DNA of 64,000 nucleotides from Pseudomonas sp. Au-Pse12 (GTDB lineage: Bacteria; Pseudomonadota; Gammaproteobacteria; Pseudomonadales; Pseudomonadaceae), in NCBI RefSeq assembly GCF_021341665.1, contig NZ_JAJTTH010000008.1, positions 186,001 through 250,000 of the forward strand, written 5' to 3'. The notes beneath the pieces are model-generated. The model worked only from the letters and a program-made list of their open reading frames with translations, was not told the origin of the DNA and ran no database searches. A program made the position numbers and the translations under genes. Below, piece after piece: positions 33,976 through 42,415 of this stretch. Position 1 is the first letter of the stretch, and every line of letters begins with the position of its first letter.

Positions 33976-36900
33976 TTAGTCGAACATGAACAGGGCGTCG
34001 TTGCTGAACTGCGCTTCGAAGCGATTGGCCGGCATCGGCCGGCCGAACAGGTAGCCCTGGACCTCGTCGCAACCATGTTCGCGCAGGAACTCCAGCTGTT
34101 CGTGGGTTTCCACGCCCTCGGCGATTACCGCCAGGTTCAGGCTGTGGGCCATGGCGATGATGGCGCGGGCGATCTGCGCATCCTGCTCGCCGGATGGCAG
34201 GCCGTCGACGAAGGTGCGGTCGATTTTCAGCACGTCGATCGGGAACTGCTTGAGGTAGTTGAGCGAGGAATAGCCGGTACCGAAGTCATCCACCGCGATG
34301 CTCAGGCCGAGATTCTTCAGGCCGTCGAGGATCTGCATCGCCTCGCTGACTTCGCGCATCAGGATACTTTCGGTCAGCTCCAGCTCCAGGCATGCCGGCG
34401 GCAGCCCGGTGTCCTTGAGGATGGTGGCAATGCGCATGCCCAGCTGGCCGTCGGAAAATTGCCGCGCGGAGATGTTCACCGAGACCTTCGGCACCCGCAC
34501 CTTGGCCTGGTGCCAGGCCTTGAGCTGGCGGCAGGCTTCGCTGATCACCCAGTCGCCGACATCCACCACCAGCCCCAACTCTTCCAGGACCGGAATGAAA
34601 TCCCCCGGCGGCACCAGGCCGCGCCGCGGATGCCGCCAGCGCAACAGCGCTTCGGCGCCGGTCAGGCGCTTGCCGTCGCCGCTGAACTGCGGTTGGTAAT
34701 AAAGCACGAATTCTTCCTGCTCCAGGGCGTGGCGCAGGTCGCTTTCCAGCTCCAGGCGCTCCAGGGCGCTGGCGTTCATGTCCGCCTGATAGAACTGGAA
34801 GTTGTTCTTGCCGCGTTCCTTGGCGTGGTACATCGCGGTGTCGGCGTTCTTCATCAACTGGCTCAGTTCGTTGCCGTCCTGAGGGCTCAGGGCGATGCCG
34901 ATACTGGCGGTGACGAAGAACTCCCGGCCTTCGAGGACAAAGGGTTTGACCAGGCTGGCGAGGATCTGCTCGGCCACGTGGATCGCCCGGTTGAGGGCCA
35001 TCTCGCGGCTGGAACGCGGTTGCAGGAGCAAGGTGAATTCGTCGCCGCCCATGCGCGCCACGGTGTCGTCATTGTCGACGCAACCCAGCAGGCGCGTGGC
35101 CATTTCCTTGAGCATGCGGTCGCCGGCGGCGTGGCCCAGGGAGTCATTGATCGGCTTGAAACGGTCCAGGTCGAGGAACATCAGCACCACCCAGGATTTC
35201 TGCCGTTCCGCCGATTGCAGCGCGGTGTGCAGGCGGTCTTGGAACAGGGTGCGGTTGGGCAGGTGAGTCAGGGCATCGTAGTAGGCCAGGCGGTGGATGC
35301 GCTGCTCGCTGGCCTTGCGCTCGCTGATGTCGCTGAAGAAGCACACGTAGCTGGCCAGGTCGCCTTCGTCGTCGAGCACTGCGGTGATCCCGACCCACGC
35401 CGGGTAGTGCTCGCCATTGCGACGCTTGAGCCAGACTTCGCCTTCCCAGGTGCTGTGCTGGTTCAACTGCTTGAGCACATAGCGCAGGTGGGCTTCTTGC
35501 TGGTCGTCCACGGTGAGCATGTTCGGCAACTGATCGAGCACCTGGGACACCGCGTAACCGCTGACCCGGCTGAAGGCCTCGTTGGCCTGGACGATATAGC
35601 CGGCCGGGTCGGTGATCAGGATCGCCGAAGTCGAGTGTTCGAATACCGTGGCCGCCATGCGCAGGTCTTTTTCCGCCCGGCGCTGCTGGCTGATGTCGCG
35701 GCCGACCCCGAGTACGCCTTCGAAAGCGCCGTGTTCGTCCCACACCAGCACCAGGCGCAGTTCGATGGGGATCTTGCGGCCGTCGGCCCGCAGGCAATCG
35801 AACAGGAACAGCTGGGTCTGTACCTGGCTGCGCAGTTGCGCCAACTGCTCGGGCTTGTCCAGGGCCTTGCTGACCCGGTCCATCAGGGCATAGATGCCGG
35901 CCAGTTGCTGCGGGTTGGCGATGGTCGACTGCCAGCCGTTCTGGAAGATCCACTCCACGTCGTAGCCCAGCACGGCATGCACCGAAGGGCTGACGTAGTT
36001 CAGCGAGAGCTTGCTGTCGGTGGAGAAGATCACGTCGCTGATGCTCTCGGCGAGCATGCGGTAGCGTTGCTCGCTGTCACGCAGCGACTCGCTGGCCTCG
36101 ATCTGGTCGGTGATGTCCTTGGCCACGCCGATGATCCGCGTCACCTGGTCGTAGCGGTCCCGGGCCAGGGCCTGCTCGCGGATCTCGAAGCGTCGCCACT
36201 GGCCGCTGCGGTGACGGAAGCGCAACTGGCATTGCAGCAACTGGGCATAGGCCGAGTGGCGCTGTTCCTGGCGCAGGCGGTGGTAGAGGTCGGCGTCTTC
36301 CGGGTGCAGGAGGATCTCCCAGAAGTACTCGCCCATCTGGTGCAGTTCGGTCTTGTTGTAGCCCAGGGTCTGGCCCAGGTGGTGGTTGCTGAAGATCATC
36401 CGCTGGCTGATCACGTCCTGCACGTACAGGTGATCGGGCACGGTGCGTACCACGTCGGACCAGAAGCCCTCGCGCTCCAGCAGCGACAGTTCGATCAGCT
36501 TGCGACTGGTGATGTCGCTGATGCTGAGGATCACCGCGCTGTAGTCCTCGACGGCTTCAGGCAGGCGCAGCACCAGCCACAAGTGCTGGTCATTGCCCTG
36601 GGCGTCGTTGAGCTTGATTTCCAGCTCCAGTTGCTTTTGCTGGTTGATCACCGCTTCGAGCAATTGGCTGCCGATGGCGCTGCTGTTATTCGGGCAGCCG
36701 TCGATCAGCAGTTGCCAGGCCTGTTCGCTGGACTCGACGTTGAGCAGGCGCAGGGCCACCTGGTTGACTTCGGTGATGCGCAACTCGCTCAGCAGCTGTT
36801 GGCGATGCTCCGGGTGGCTGGCTTGCCAGCGCTTGAGTTGGTCGCTGTTGTGCAGATGGTGCTTGTCGAGCAACCCCGGCAACCCGGCGATATCCATCAC

Positions 36901-37824
36901 GCAGAGGGCGACGCCGGTGCCTTCGAAAATGTCCTGGTAACGCCGCCGACCTTCGTGCAGTTGGCGCTGGCGCCGGCGCATGTTCAGCAGGGCGATCACC
37001 GGCAGCAGGGAGAAGGCCAGGCCCAGCAGGCACTTGCCGATAAAGGCCGGCAGCAGTTCCTCGATCACTGCGCGCTGGTCGAACAGGCCGCGCAGTTGCC
37101 AGTCGCTGTTGCTCAAGGGCACCAGCAGCACGCTGCTGGCCATTTCGTCGGGGTCCAGCATGCCCGCGCTCGGGGTGCTGCGTTCGTCGCGCTTGATCAC
37201 CTGGCGGCTGAGGCGGTTTTCGATCACCCAGGTGGGTTTGAAGCCTTCTTCGCTTTGCTTCACCAGCGCCTGCAGGAAGCTGGGGGCCAGGCGCAGGACC
37301 CAGTAGCCGTGGGTCGCGCCACTGGCCTGGTGCAGCAACAGGTGCACCACCGAGCCGTCGGCGGGGTTGCTGTAGTAGTAGCGCTGGGCGTGGCTGCGTT
37401 GCACCAGTTCGGCAAGCCACAGGGCGTCCTGGCTGTCGGCGGCGCTGTCGCTGAGGATTTGCCCCTTGCTGTCCAGCAGGGCAACGCTGCGTACGTCCGG
37501 CAGGGAGCGCTGGAGTTTCTGTAACAGTTGCTGTTGTTGCTGGCGGTCCTGCGGTGCCTCGACGATGGGCAGCAGGTTGAGGGTGATCTGGGCATTGAGC
37601 GCCAGGTTCAGGCTCAGGTGGTCAGCGAGGTCGGCGCTGTAGTCGATGGCGTGCTGGTGCTGGTCCTTGCGGGTCTGCTGCAGTTGATCGAGCAACTGCC
37701 AGAACAACAGGGCCAGGAGCAACAGCACCAGCGTTGCCAGTGCGCCTTTGAGTGTGCCTCGCATAGGATAGGCCGGCCCAGAGGCTTTAGCGCGCGCGGG
37801 CTGTGGCGAAATGACGTTGGACAA
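33976..37824 (-). CDS. morA: Membrane-bound PAS-GGDEF-EAL c-di-GMP enzyme MorA
   Basis: A 1282-residue sensor with both cyclase and phosphodiesterase domains. The N-terminus has two membrane segments (ATLVLLLLALLFWQLL and GLAFSLLPVIALL) around a periplasmic sensor. At least four PAS domains follow (for example SERKASEQRIHRLAYYDALTHLPN leads into GGDEF). The cyclase motif GGDEF (about residue 925) and the EAL motif (GAEALLRWRHP, about 1055) are both intact, with DDFGTGYSSLNYL conserved. MorA controls motility and biofilm in Pseudomonas. Position beside glyA matches P. aeruginosa. Confidence 0.92.
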   Translation of the reverse strand: MSNVISPQPARAKASGPAYPMRGTLKGALATLVLLLLALLFWQLLDQLQQTRKDQHQHAIDYSADLADHLSLNLALNAQITLNLLPIVEAPQDRQQQQQLLQKLQRSLPDVRSVALLDSKGQILSDSAADSQDALWLAELVQRSHAQRYYYSNPADGSVVHLLLHQASGATHGYWVLRLAPSFLQALVKQSEEGFKPTWVIENRLSRQVIKRDERSTPSAGMLDPDEMASSVLLVPLSNSDWQLRGLFDQRAVIEELLPAFIGKCLLGLAFSLLPVIALLNMRRRQRQLHEGRRRYQDIFEGTGVALCVMDIAGLPGLLDKHHLHNSDQLKRWQASHPEHRQQLLSELRITEVNQVALRLLNVESSEQAWQLLIDGCPNNSSAIGSQLLEAVINQQKQLELEIKLNDAQGNDQHLWLVLRLPEAVEDYSAVILSISDITSRKLIELSLLEREGFWSDVVRTVPDHLYVQDVISQRMIFSNHHLGQTLGYNKTELHQMGEYFWEILLHPEDADLYHRLRQEQRHSAYAQLLQCQLRFRHRSGQWRRFEIREQALARDRYDQVTRIIGVAKDITDQIEASESLRDSEQRYRMLAESISDVIFSTDSKLSLNYVSPSVHAVLGYDVEWIFQNGWQSTIANPQQLAGIYALMDRVSKALDKPEQLAQLRSQVQTQLFLFDCLRADGRKIPIELRLVLVWDEHGAFEGVLGVGRDISQQRRAEKDLRMAATVFEHSTSAILITDPAGYIVQANEAFSRVSGYAVSQVLDQLPNMLTVDDQQEAHLRYVLKQLNQHSTWEGEVWLKRRNGEHYPAWVGITAVLDDEGDLASYVCFFSDISERKASEQRIHRLAYYDALTHLPNRTLFQDRLHTALQSAERQKSWVVLMFLDLDRFKPINDSLGHAAGDRMLKEMATRLLGCVDNDDTVARMGGDEFTLLLQPRSSREMALNRAIHVAEQILASLVKPFVLEGREFFVTASIGIALSPQDGNELSQLMKNADTAMYHAKERGKNNFQFYQADMNASALERLELESDLRHALEQEEFVLYYQPQFSGDGKRLTGAEALLRWRHPRRGLVPPGDFIPVLEELGLVVDVGDWVISEACRQLKAWHQAKVRVPKVSVNISARQFSDGQLGMRIATILKDTGLPPACLELELTESILMREVSEAMQILDGLKNLGLSIAVDDFGTGYSSLNYLKQFPIDVLKIDRTFVDGLPSGEQDAQIARAIIAMAHSLNLAVIAEGVETHEQLEFLREHGCDEVQGYLFGRPMPANRFEAQFSNDALFMFD

Positions 37825-38106
37825 GCTGTGATCCTGCGGTTTGGCTGGGCTGGCGCGACGTGCACTATAAGCCGGACGCCCGAAGGGCGGCTAGCATGCC
37901 TTGAGTTGTGGCAAAGTGCCAGTCCCGCCTGGCTGGACCTGGATCGTGCATTGAGGTAGTTTTGCCGGTTACGCGGGAGCGTTCCAGCTCCAGACAATCA
38001 GGCTTTTTCCGCCCGTCGGTATTGACCATGGTCAATGCCGGCGCAGCGCATGGCCTGGCCCGGGCCCGGCCCGTTCTATTCATCCGTCACTGACGCTAGG
38101 TTCACC

Positions 38107-39771
38107 ATGGCTCAATACGTCTTCACCATGCATCGGCTGGGCAAAGTTGTTCCGCCGAAGCGGGAAATCCTGAAAAACATCTCCCTGTCCTTTTTCCCTG
38201 GCGCCAAGATCGGCGTGCTGGGCCTCAACGGCTCGGGTAAGTCCACGCTGCTGAAGATCATGGCTGGCGTCGACACCGAGTTCGAGGGCGAAGCCCGTCC
38301 GATGCCGGACCTGAACATCGGCTACCTGCCTCAGGAACCACAGCTGGACCCGGCCAAGACCGTGCGTGAAGTGGTCGAGGAAGCGGTCAGCGTGATCAAG
38401 GACGCCCAGGCGCGCCTGGACGAGGTCTACGCCGCCTACGCCGAGCCGGATGCCGACTTCGACAAGCTGGCCGCCGAGCAGGCCAAGCTTGAAGCCATCC
38501 TGCAAGCCAGCGACGGCCATAACCTGGAGCGTCAGTTGGAAGTCGCCGCCGACGCCCTGCGCCTGCCGGCCTGGGACGCCAAGGTCGAGCACCTGTCCGG
38601 TGGTGAGAAGCGTCGTGTGGCCCTGTGCCGCCTGCTGCTGTCGGCCCCCGACATGCTGCTGCTCGACGAACCGACCAACCACCTGGATGCCGACTCGGTG
38701 GCCTGGCTGGAGCACTTCCTGCACGATTTCCCGGGCACCGTGGTCGCGATCACGCACGACCGTTACTTCCTCGACAACGTTGCCGGCTGGATTCTCGAGC
38801 TCGACCGCGGCGCCGGTATTCCTTACGAGGGCAACTACTCGGGTTGGCTGGAAGCCAAGTCCGATCGTCTGGCCCAGGAATCCAAGCAGCAGTCGGCCCA
38901 TGAAAAGGCCATGAAGGAAGAGCTGGAGTGGGTGCGCAAGGGCGCCAAGGCTCGCCAGTCGAAATCCAAGGCTCGTCTGCAACGCTTCGAGGAAATGCAG
39001 TCCCAGGAATTCCAGAAGCGCAGCGAAACCAACGAGATCTACATTCCGGCCGGTCCGCGCCTGGGTGACAAGGTCATCGAGTTCAAGAACGTCACCAAGG
39101 GCTATGGCGATCGCGTACTGATCGACAACCTGTCGTTCAGCATGCCCAAAGGCGCCATCGTTGGCGTGATCGGTGGTAACGGTGCCGGTAAGTCGACCCT
39201 GTTCCGCATGCTCATGGGCAAGGAAACCCCGGATTCGGGCAGCATCGAGATCGGTGAAACCGTGCAGTTGGCCTGTGTCGACCAGAGCCGCGAGGACCTG
39301 GACGGCAGCAAGACCGTGTTCCAGCAGATCTCCGACGGTTCCGACCAGATCCGCATCGGCAACTATGAGATCCCGTCGCGTACCTACGTCGGTCGCTTCA
39401 ACTTCAAGGGCGGCGACCAGCAGAAGTTCGTCAAGGACCTGTCCGGTGGTGAGCGCGGCCGTCTGCACCTGGCGCTGACCCTGAAAGAGGGCGGCAACGT
39501 CCTGCTGCTCGACGAACCGTCCAACGACCTCGACGTTGAAACACTGCGCTCCCTGGAAGAAGCCCTGCTGGACTTCCCTGGCGCTGCCATTGTGATCTCC
39601 CACGATCGGTGGTTCCTGGACCGGGTGGCCACTCACATCCTGGCGTACGAAGACGACTCCCAAGCCGTGTTCTTCGAAGGCAACTACACCGAGTACGAAG
39701 CCGATCGCAAGAAGCGCCTGGGCGAAGCCGCAGCGCAACCGCACCGTGTGCGGCACAAGAAGCTGGCCTGA
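38107..39771 (+). CDS. ettA: Energy-dependent translational throttle protein EttA
   Basis: A 554-residue ABC-F protein with two ATPase domains and no membrane part. It binds the ribosomal E site and gates the first steps of elongation by ATP/ADP ratio. Walker A motifs are LNGSGKST and GNGAGKST; signatures are LSGGEKRRVALC and LSGGERGRLHLA; the linker helix region EELEWVRKGAKARQSKSKARLQRFEEM matches EttA. ATG at 38107 follows the wording of E. coli EttA (MAQ-VF-M). Confidence 0.96.
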   Translation: MAQYVFTMHRLGKVVPPKREILKNISLSFFPGAKIGVLGLNGSGKSTLLKIMAGVDTEFEGEARPMPDLNIGYLPQEPQLDPAKTVREVVEEAVSVIKDAQARLDEVYAAYAEPDADFDKLAAEQAKLEAILQASDGHNLERQLEVAADALRLPAWDAKVEHLSGGEKRRVALCRLLLSAPDMLLLDEPTNHLDADSVAWLEHFLHDFPGTVVAITHDRYFLDNVAGWILELDRGAGIPYEGNYSGWLEAKSDRLAQESKQQSAHEKAMKEELEWVRKGAKARQSKSKARLQRFEEMQSQEFQKRSETNEIYIPAGPRLGDKVIEFKNVTKGYGDRVLIDNLSFSMPKGAIVGVIGGNGAGKSTLFRMLMGKETPDSGSIEIGETVQLACVDQSREDLDGSKTVFQQISDGSDQIRIGNYEIPSRTYVGRFNFKGGDQQKFVKDLSGGERGRLHLALTLKEGGNVLLLDEPSNDLDVETLRSLEEALLDFPGAAIVISHDRWFLDRVATHILAYEDDSQAVFFEGNYTEYEADRKKRLGEAAAQPHRVRHKKLA

Positions 39772-39790
39772 TCGGGTCGCAGCTTGAAAG

Positions 39791-39819
39791 AAACGGAGCC
39801 TTCGGGCTCCGTTTTTTTT
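39791..39819 (+). terminator. ettA terminator
   Basis: aaacggagcc (39791-39800), loop ttcg, ggctccgttt (39805-39814) and a run of eight T: a textbook intrinsic terminator with a UUCG tetraloop. Confidence 0.95.
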
Positions 39820-40049
39820 GTTCGCTGGCTAGCCGGCGACGGGTTTTCCACGGCTCCCCAAAAACGTGCAACCTCGGCAATTTCTGCCACTAAACCAGTG
39901 CACAAAACCCCTGGAAATCGTCGTCATTTATATTTATTGCACCATTTAAATTCAGATCTGCGACATTTTGCGCTGTCACGGTGCGGATTGAATTGATAAA
40001 GTCCCGGGCAAATCTCCCCTTAACGACAATAAATTTGCCGAGACTTCCC

Positions 40050-41387
40050 ATGATCGAATCCGTCGAAGATTTCCTCGCCCGCCTGAAAAAGCGCGACCCG
40101 GACCAGCCTGAGTTCCATCAGGCGGTGGAAGAAGTACTGCGCAGCCTCTGGCCGTTTCTCGAAGCCAATCCGCACTACCTGAGCTCCGGCATTCTCGAGC
40201 GAATCTGCGAGCCGGAGCGCACGGTGGTGTTCCGCGTTTCCTGGGTTGACGATCAGGGCAAGGTCCGCGTCAACCGCGGCTTCCGCATCCAGATGAACAG
40301 CGCCATCGGTCCGTACAAGGGCGGTTTGCGCTTCCATCCGTCGGTCAACATGGGCGTGCTGAAGTTTCTCGCTTTCGAGCAGACCTTCAAGAACTCCCTG
40401 ACGTCCCTGCCGATGGGTGGCGGCAAGGGGGGCTCGGATTTCAACCCCAAGGGCAAGAGCGATGCCGAGGTGATGCGCTTCTGCCAGGCATTCATGAGCG
40501 AGTTGTACCGGCATATCGGTGCGGATGTTGACGTCCCGGCCGGGGACATCGGCGTGGGTGCCCGGGAAATCGGTTTCCTCTTTGGCCAGTACAAACGCCT
40601 GAGCAACCAGTTCACTTCCGTGCTGACCGGCAAGGGCATCAGCTACGGCGGCAGCCTGATCCGCCCTGAAGCCACCGGTTTTGGCTGCGTGTACTTCGCC
40701 GAGGAAATGCTCAAGCGCCGTGGCGATCGGGTCGAAGGCAAGCGCGTGGCAATCTCCGGTTCCGGCAACGTGGCCCAGTACGCAGCCCGCAAGGTCATGG
40801 ACCTGGGGGGCAAGGTGATTTCCCTGTCCGACTCCGAAGGCACCCTGTACTGCGAGTCTGGCTTGAGCGAAGAACAGTGGCTGGCGGTGCTGGAACTGAA
40901 GAACGTGCAGCGTGGCCGGATCAGCGAGCTGGCGGCACGCTTCGGCCTGGAGTTCCGCGCTGGCAAGACCCCGTGGGACCTGCCGTGTGACATCGCGCTG
41001 CCCTGCGCGACGCAGAACGAACTGGACGCCGAGGCTGCTCATACCCTGCTGCGCAACGGCTGCACCTGTGTCGCCGAAGGCGCCAACATGCCGACCACTC
41101 TGGAGGCTGTGGATATCTTTATCGACGCGGGCATTCTCTTCGCCCCGGGCAAGGCCTCCAACGCGGGTGGCGTGGCGGTGAGCGGGCTGGAGATGTCGCA
41201 GAACGCCATGCGCCTGCTGTGGACCGCGGGTGAAGTGGACAGCAAGCTGCACAACATCATGCAGTCGATTCACCACGCCTGTGTGCACTACGGTGAAGAG
41301 AACGGCCGGATCAACTACGTGAAGGGCGCGAACATTGCCGGTTTCGTCAAGGTGGCCGACGCCATGCTCGCCCAGGGCGTGGTCTGA
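40050..41387 (+). CDS. gdhA: NADP-dependent glutamate dehydrogenase
   Basis: A 445-residue hexameric-type enzyme that makes glutamate from 2-oxoglutarate and ammonium. The catalytic lysine block is LPMGGGKGGSDFNPKGKSDAEVMRFCQ, and the Rossmann motif is VAISGSGNVAQYAARK. GAG near 40041 is a weak ribosome site; MIESVEDFLARLKKRDP matches relatives and decides this start over 39981. The gap before it is AT-rich, as expected for its promoter. Confidence 0.96.
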   Translation: MIESVEDFLARLKKRDPDQPEFHQAVEEVLRSLWPFLEANPHYLSSGILERICEPERTVVFRVSWVDDQGKVRVNRGFRIQMNSAIGPYKGGLRFHPSVNMGVLKFLAFEQTFKNSLTSLPMGGGKGGSDFNPKGKSDAEVMRFCQAFMSELYRHIGADVDVPAGDIGVGAREIGFLFGQYKRLSNQFTSVLTGKGISYGGSLIRPEATGFGCVYFAEEMLKRRGDRVEGKRVAISGSGNVAQYAARKVMDLGGKVISLSDSEGTLYCESGLSEEQWLAVLELKNVQRGRISELAARFGLEFRAGKTPWDLPCDIALPCATQNELDAEAAHTLLRNGCTCVAEGANMPTTLEAVDIFIDAGILFAPGKASNAGGVAVSGLEMSQNAMRLLWTAGEVDSKLHNIMQSIHHACVHYGEENGRINYVKGANIAGFVKVADAMLAQGVV

Positions 41388-41393
41388 GCCGAC

Positions 41394-41888
41394 TCAGGCC
41401 GGCTCGATGCGGATGATTTCGATCAACTGATTACCCGCTGGTCGTTGCCACAGAACTTCATCCCCCGGTTGTGCCCCCAGCAGGGCACGACCCAGGGGTG
41501 AGGCCCAGTTGATCAGGCCCCTGGCCGCATCCGCTTGATCCTCCCCGACCAATTGCACGCTGTGCTGGCGATCCTGTTCATCGGCGAAAGTCACCCGGCT
41601 GCCGATCTGAACCTTGTCGGTTGAAGTGGCTGCCGTTACCACCTGGGCGCTGTGCAGGCGCTGGGTGAAATAACGCAGGTCACGCTCAAGTTCGGCCACA
41701 CGCTGCTTGTCGGCGGCATCCCCCCGATCATTTTGCTCGGTGTGCTGGCTGTGCAGCAGGGCGACTTTGGCCTGCAATTCGGCAAAGCCCTGGGGCGTGA
41801 CGTAGTTGGGCTGGGCGCTGATCTGGCGCTCCACCGGTTGCTCGGCCTGGGCGGCGGCCTGATCTTCGTTGACGAAAGCGCGGCTCAT
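41394..41888 (-). CDS. GreA/GreB-family transcription factor
   Basis: A 164-residue protein with an N-terminal coiled coil and a C-terminal FKBP-like Gre domain (VQIGSRVTFADEQDRQHSVQLVGEDQADAARGLINWASPLGRALLGAQPGDEV). It begins with about 30 extra polar, Gln-rich residues. At the coil tip the Gre Asp-x2-Glu pair that acts in transcript cleavage reads NDRGDAADKQ, so one acidic residue is kept and Glu appears as Asp. It may bind the RNA polymerase secondary channel like GreB; cleavage activity is uncertain. Converges on gdhA. Confidence 0.82.
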   Translation of the reverse strand: MSRAFVNEDQAAAQAEQPVERQISAQPNYVTPQGFAELQAKVALLHSQHTEQNDRGDAADKQRVAELERDLRYFTQRLHSAQVVTAATSTDKVQIGSRVTFADEQDRQHSVQLVGEDQADAARGLINWASPLGRALLGAQPGDEVLWQRPAGNQLIEIIRIEPA

Positions 41889-41959
41889 GATGTTCTCCTT
41901 GAATGGAGGGGTGGACCATGGTTGCAGGCTTTTCAGCCGGGCGGTTGCCTGAAAACGAC

Positions 41960-42316
41960 TTACGGCGAGCGATAGGCCCGGGCGGCGTCACGGTCCTTTT
42001 CCTGTCGCCAGGCCCGTTCCCGCTCGTCCCAATGCTGTTCTCGATAGTCGTTGCGCTCCTGATTTTCCAGCATCGCCCGGCATTGGCGGAAACCGTCGTC
42101 CCAGCCCTCGGCGTATTGCGGGTCCTTGAGGTAGCGCGGCACGTCCTTGCGAAACTCCCCGCTCATGGACCCCGCCGCCTGGCGTCCACTGACACAACCG
42201 GCATCGAAGCCGTCGGCAAAGGCCGGCGGATAGCCTTGCTTGAGCAAATACTCGTGGTTCGACTCACAACCACCGATCAGGGCCAGCGCCAGCAATGCCC
42301 AAGCGTAACGCCACAT
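41960..42316 (-). CDS. Small lipoprotein of unknown function
   Basis: A 118-residue lipoprotein. Signal peptide and lipobox LIGGC put the lipidated Cys at position 17 when starting at 42316, where GGGAG lies 8 bases upstream. The mature part has Cys pairs (DAGCVSGRQ, RQCRAML) and ends in a highly charged helix (ERNDYREQHWDERERAWRQEKDRDAAR). Family not recognised. Confidence 0.8.
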   Translation of the reverse strand: MWRYAWALLALALIGGCESNHEYLLKQGYPPAFADGFDAGCVSGRQAAGSMSGEFRKDVPRYLKDPQYAEGWDDGFRQCRAMLENQERNDYREQHWDERERAWRQEKDRDAARAYRSP

Positions 42317-42415
42317 CGAGGAACTCCCAGACTTCACATGCGTGAAGTCTAGAAGGGCGATTGTCGGTGACGCGTGAAAACCTTGTCGCTAGCAGCTTGA
42401 CCCTCACAGCTGCCG

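Noticed and set aside
33964..37524. 1186-residue open frame on the plus strand opposite morA
   Set aside because: It is the antisense shadow of a GC-rich gene; composition is His/Gln/Val/Ala-rich without domains, while the minus strand has clear PAS, GGDEF and EAL motifs.
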